Below are positions 61,225 through 64,000 of a DNA stretch of 64,000 nucleotides, one piece after another. The position numbers and the translations under genes are program-made. Origin of the DNA: Streptomyces sp. NBC_01276. Lineage in GTDB: Bacteria; Actinomycetota; Actinomycetes; Streptomycetales; Streptomycetaceae. The notes below the pieces were generated by a model. It was not told the DNA's origin and did no database searches. It worked only from the letters and a program-made list of their open reading frames with translations. The stretch is from NCBI RefSeq assembly GCF_041435355.1, contig NZ_CP108442.1, positions 5,268,501-5,332,500 on the forward strand, read 5' to 3'. Positions within the stretch are counted from its first letter, which is position 1. Each line of letters starts with the position of its first letter.

Positions 61225-61764
61225 ATGGGCAGAACGAAGTGGGCGGCCGGAGCGGCGGCCGGGGCGGTCGGGTTGGTCGGAGCGGGCGTCGCCGTGGTGG
61301 GCGGACTCCTGTGGTCCACGGCCGGGGACGACACCGACGACGGCTGGTTCCGGGTACGCGAGATCGGCCCGGCCGACGCCGGGGGAGGCCCCTCGCGCCC
61401 CTCGCGCCCTGAAGTGCAGGCCGGGCTGGCCGCCGCCGCCGCTGCGGCGGGCCTGACCCCGGGCACCCCCCACCCCGCGCAGGAGGGGTCCCTGACCGAC
61501 TGCGTCGCCGACTGGACCGGCTCGGGCCCCGCCGACGCGACCCGGTGGCGGACGCTCGAAGCGGCCCTGACGGAACGCGGCTGGCGGGTCACGTCCCGCC
61601 GCGGCGGGCCGGCCCCCGGGACCTCCCTGGAGAACGGCTCCTGGAACCTGGTCGTCACCAACGGCGGTCTCCTGGACACCCTCTCCCTCGTGGCCCTGAG
61701 CGCCACCCCACCCTGCGAAGCGGCCTTCCGGCACGACGCGGAGACGCGGGGGGAGCGGGGGTAG
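61225..61764 (+). CDS. Membrane-anchored hypothetical protein
   Basis: A ~179-residue protein with one N-terminal membrane helix (AAGAAAGAVGLVGAGVAVVGGLLW), a short acidic loop and a compact C-terminal domain with two Cys (LTDCVADW; PPCEAAF). No family recognised. ATG 61225 is chosen; ATG 61213 is four codons upstream. Codon use is like neighbouring genes; expression is uncertain because the next kilobase is structured DNA. Confidence 0.55.
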   Translation: MGRTKWAAGAAAGAVGLVGAGVAVVGGLLWSTAGDDTDDGWFRVREIGPADAGGGPSRPSRPEVQAGLAAAAAAAGLTPGTPHPAQEGSLTDCVADWTGSGPADATRWRTLEAALTERGWRVTSRRGGPAPGTSLENGSWNLVVTNGGLLDTLSLVALSATPPCEAAFRHDAETRGERG

Positions 61765-61869
61765 GGGGGGTGCGTACGGGGGGCTTTGGGCGCTGGTCGG
61801 GGTCGGGGGTGGGCGGTGCGCCCTTGGTCCGGGTCTGGGGAGGGCTGGGGGCGTCCCGCCAGTCCACTG

Positions 61870-62818
61870 TCCTTCCGTGTCGGGCCGGTCCCTCAAGGGC
61901 GCTCCTTCGTCGCGTCGCTTCGCGATGGCCTTCGGCCACCCTTGACCGACCGTCCCGCCACGGAATGCCAAAGACTGTCGGGAAGCCCCCAGGGAAACGG
62001 CCAGGAGGAAACCGAGGGCCTGGGGGCCAGTCAGAGATGTACGACCCCTCCCCGTCTGGGCAGACCCGAGATACGGGCCCACATCCATCAGATCCCGGGC
62101 CGGGGGCCGCCAGACCACCCCAAACGGCGACCAGACCGCCCGGCCATGCCTTCGGGACGGCACACGCATCGGATCGCTACGCGCTTCTCCCGGCTTGGCG
62201 TCCGGCGGCCGTCTGGGGCTGGACATAGGCTGCCCAAGACGGTCGGTTGGCGGGCTTGTCGGGCGGCTGACGGCCGGCAGGCCATCACCCCCGCCCCCGA
62301 AGGGGCCTTTCGATGTCCCCGGGTGTCCTGTCGGACTCTGAGGACGACAAAGTCGTCCTCAGAGTCCGACAGGCAGCACCAGCGCCCCTCCGGAGCCCGC
62401 CCATCACCCCAAAAGGGGCAAACGGCCCGCGCTCGCGTGAGAGGTCGAGGCCCCCGGGCCGTGGGCGGCTTATGTCCAGCCCCGGACGGCCGGCGGACGC
62501 CATGCCGTGCGAAGCGCGTAGCGATCCGGTGCGTGTGGGGGCCGCCGGGCGGTCTGGTCACCGTTTCGTGCGGCCTGGACGCCCCGGGCCTTGGGCCGAT
62601 GGTCCTGCGGGCCCGAGTGCGGGACTGGGCGGAGATGGCTCGCGCATCGCTGCGATGCCCGCCCCTCGAAGATCTCCCCGTGGACCGTTCTTTTGGGGGT
62701 TTCCCGGCAGTCTTTGGCATTCCGTGGCGGGACGGGCTGTCAAGGGTGGCCGAAGGCCATCGCGAAGCGACGCGACCGAAGGGAGCGCCCTTGACAGCCC
62801 GGCCCGACACGGAAGGAC
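61870..62818. repeat. Giant imperfect palindrome in ~1.15 kb non-coding DNA
   Basis: Two pairs of inverted arms share one centre (about 62345-62350): outer 61870-61990 with 62695-62818, and inner 62161-62227 with 62471-62537, both near-identical by eye with a few indels. The centre is a perfect hairpin (separate entry). The inner arms extend weakly to ~62124 and ~62565. The rest of 61765-62918 holds no convincing gene; open frames in it are mirror images of each other. It could be a MITE-like element or a duplicated inverted intergenic sequence. Confidence 0.8.
62328..62372. repeat. Perfect 21-bp hairpin at the palindrome centre
   Basis: The arms at 62328-62348 and 62352-62372 are exact complements (CTGTCGGACTCTGAGGACGA plus C), loop AAA. 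No T-run follows, so it is not a plain terminator. Confidence 0.9.
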
Positions 62819-62918
62819 GATGAGACTGACGGGAAACCCCCAAACCCTCTCTGACACGGGCCGAGTCGAGTCCCGCCGCCCCCCGGCCCCGCCCAGCCCC
62901 CCGCCCCCTACGCTGCGA

Positions 62919-63566
62919 TCAAGCCTTTTCCGGGGACGTCAGGTCGATCAGGCGGCAGACCGTTTCAATGTCGATCTTGACCTGGGCGATCGAGGCGCGG
63001 CCCGAGAGCCAGGTGATCAGGGCCGAGTGCCAGGTGTGCTCGATGACGCGGACCGCCGAGAGCTGTTCCGCCGTCGGCGGGGCGTCCAGGCCCATCGCGT
63101 CCAGGATGATGGCCGTGGTCAGCCGGGAGACCGTGTCGACCTCGGGGCTCACGCTGCGGTCGGCGAAGGTCAGGGCGCGGACCATGGCGTCGGCCAGGTG
63201 GGGTTCGCGCTGGAGGGCGCGGAAGGCGCGCATGAGGGTCTCCGCCACCCGCGCCGCCGGCTCGTCGCCCGCCGGGGGGCGTTTGCGCAGTGTCGTCTGC
63301 ATGTGCTGGAGCTGGTCCTGCATGGTGGCCACCAGGAGGTGCACCTTGGAGGGGAAGTACCGGTACAGCGTGCCGAGGGCGACGCTGGAGGACTCCGCGA
63401 CCTCGCGCATCTGCACGGCGTCGAAGCCGCCCCGGCTCGCCAGTTGTGCGCTGGCGTGCAGGATCCGGCGGCGGCGGGCCTCCTGGCGCTCCGTCAGGGG
63501 AGGGGACGCCGGCGTGGTCGCCGATGTGGTCGCCGCTGCCGCGACCGCCTTCGCTTCCGCTGTCAT
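62919..63566 (-). CDS. kstR: KstR-type TetR repressor of sterol catabolism
   Basis: A 215-residue TetR regulator. The HTH (residues ~30-75: RILHASAQLASRGGFDAVQMREVAESSSVALGTLYRYFPSK, read in sections) closely matches mycobacterial KstR, including GTLYRYFPSKVHLLV. The ligand domain is also similar (LADAMVRALTFADRSVSPEVD). The N-terminal ~22 residues are Ala/Thr-rich and disordered. It would repress sterol genes until a 3-oxo-sterol-CoA intermediate binds. Several related sites in this window support the assignment. Confidence 0.88.
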   Translation of the reverse strand: MTAEAKAVAAAATTSATTPASPPLTERQEARRRRILHASAQLASRGGFDAVQMREVAESSSVALGTLYRYFPSKVHLLVATMQDQLQHMQTTLRKRPPAGDEPAARVAETLMRAFRALQREPHLADAMVRALTFADRSVSPEVDTVSRLTTAIILDAMGLDAPPTAEQLSAVRVIEHTWHSALITWLSGRASIAQVKIDIETVCRLIDLTSPEKA

Positions 63567-63727
63567 GTGTCCCGTTCCTGGCGTTCCGTGTCGTTGCGGG
63601 GGAGCTGATTCCGGGAGGGTCCGGGGCCAGCATCTCAGGCGTCCGAGCCGTGGCGCGAATCACCTGCTCCGCCTCTTACGGTGTGGTTTCCGGCCGGTAG
63701 ATTCAATGGTCTTCGACGGATCAAGTC

Positions 63728-63741
63728 TGAAACTTGTTCTA
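63728..63741. promoter_or_regulatory. KstR box in the kstR/glycosyltransferase gap
   Basis: TGAAACTTGTTCTA fits TnnAACnnGTTnnA exactly. It is 162 bp from the kstR start and 54 bp from the glycosyltransferase start. The remaining gap (63567-63794) shows no other clear element. Confidence 0.6.
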
Positions 63742-63794
63742 CATTATCCGAGCGGTTACGCTCCGGCGAAAGTGCAGGGAGAAGGGGGCCGAGA

Positions 63795-64000
63795 GTGACC
63801 GCAGAGGCCATGGTGACAAGCCCTTTCGCGGGTTCCGCCACCGACGGCGACCGCCCGTTGCGCATCGCACTCCTCACCTATAAGGGGAACCCGTTCTGCG
63901 GCGGCCAGGGCGTCTACGTCCGCCACCTCTCGCGCGAGCTCGTGAAGCTGGGTCACACCGTCGAGGTGATCGGCTCACAGCCCTACCCGGTGCTCGACAC
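63795..64000 (+). CDS. GT4-family glycosyltransferase, 5' end only
   Basis: The first 68 codons of a glycosyltransferase cut by the window edge. After a ~20-residue lead, RIALLTYKGNPFCGGQGVYVRHLSRELVKLGHTVEVIG is the N-terminal Rossmann start of the GT4 family (GGxGVY nucleotide/acceptor loop). The GTG at 63795 is used; ATG 63810, five codons in, is an alternative. Sugar and acceptor are unknown. Confidence 0.85.
   Translation, partial: MTAEAMVTSPFAGSATDGDRPLRIALLTYKGNPFCGGQGVYVRHLSRELVKLGHTVEVIGSQPYPVLD

Noticed and set aside
61870..62818. Insertion sequence
   Set aside because: Terminal inverted arms are present, but no transposase frame or clear target-site duplication was seen; recorded as repeat only.
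61765..62918. Protein-coding frames (70-430 codons) on both strands of the palindrome
   Set aside because: They are mirror-image translations of the inverted arms, with no ribosome sites or domains.

Overview
The window is about 64 kb of chromosomal DNA from a high-GC actinobacterium, almost certainly a Streptomyces. The evidence is the GC-rich third codon positions, the frequent GTG starts, the fabD-fabH-acpP-fabF cluster headed by FasR, a homodimeric AceE, several TerD paralogs and many Streptomyces-type DUF families. No rRNA, CRISPR array, prophage, integrase or insertion sequence was found. There is one tRNA gene, tRNA-Val(UAC).

Layout. Positions 0-4 kb hold the fatty-acid synthase type II operon (minus strand) and its activator FasR. 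Positions 4-13 kb are housekeeping and accessory genes: pirin, a serine hydrolase, a MerR/aldo-keto reductase pair, a TetR/MFS efflux pair, a small secreted protein and a K+ channel. Positions 13-17.3 kb hold aceE, a DUF3052 gene and a peroxiredoxin. Positions 17.4-27.1 kb are a ter stress island: two TerD genes, a DUF475 membrane protein, a TerA-like and a Pro-rich TerD protein. These are followed by a tightly overlapping operon of C-C bond lyase, phosphoribosyltransferase fused to StiP, HAD phosphatase and O-methyltransferase. Positions 27-38 kb carry small conserved genes, including ribosomal protein bL37 (24 aa), a TRADD-N-associated membrane protein, an ECF sigma factor with a SnoaL-like tail, DedA, PhoD, a secreted HNH nuclease, and a Mn2+ riboswitch in front of a GDT1/MntX-type exporter. 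Positions 38-48 kb include an MFS pump with a C-terminal winged helix, an MhuD-like heme oxygenase and a GT87/AUR1-type fusion.

Two systems stand out at 48-64 kb. The first is a dispersed set of genes for sterol side-chain oxidation: a CYP125-type P450, a FadA5-type thiolase, an aldehyde dehydrogenase with a 3Fe-4S ferredoxin, and a KstR-type TetR regulator. Their upstream regions carry related KstR-like palindromes. The second, nested between them, is a cobalamin-riboswitch operon. It encodes two secreted, membrane-anchored proteins, one an alpha/alpha-barrel of the prenyltransferase/squalene-cyclase type and one small partner, followed by EcfT, a fused double ATPase and an S component. I read it as a vitamin B12 capture and import system whose surface proteins may be a split transcobalamin-like receptor.

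Between the ferredoxin/hypothetical genes and kstR lies about 1.1 kb of non-coding DNA that forms a very large imperfect palindrome (61870-62818), centred on a perfect 21-bp hairpin. Family names rest on reading the translated sequences and on remembered family motifs; no database search was run.
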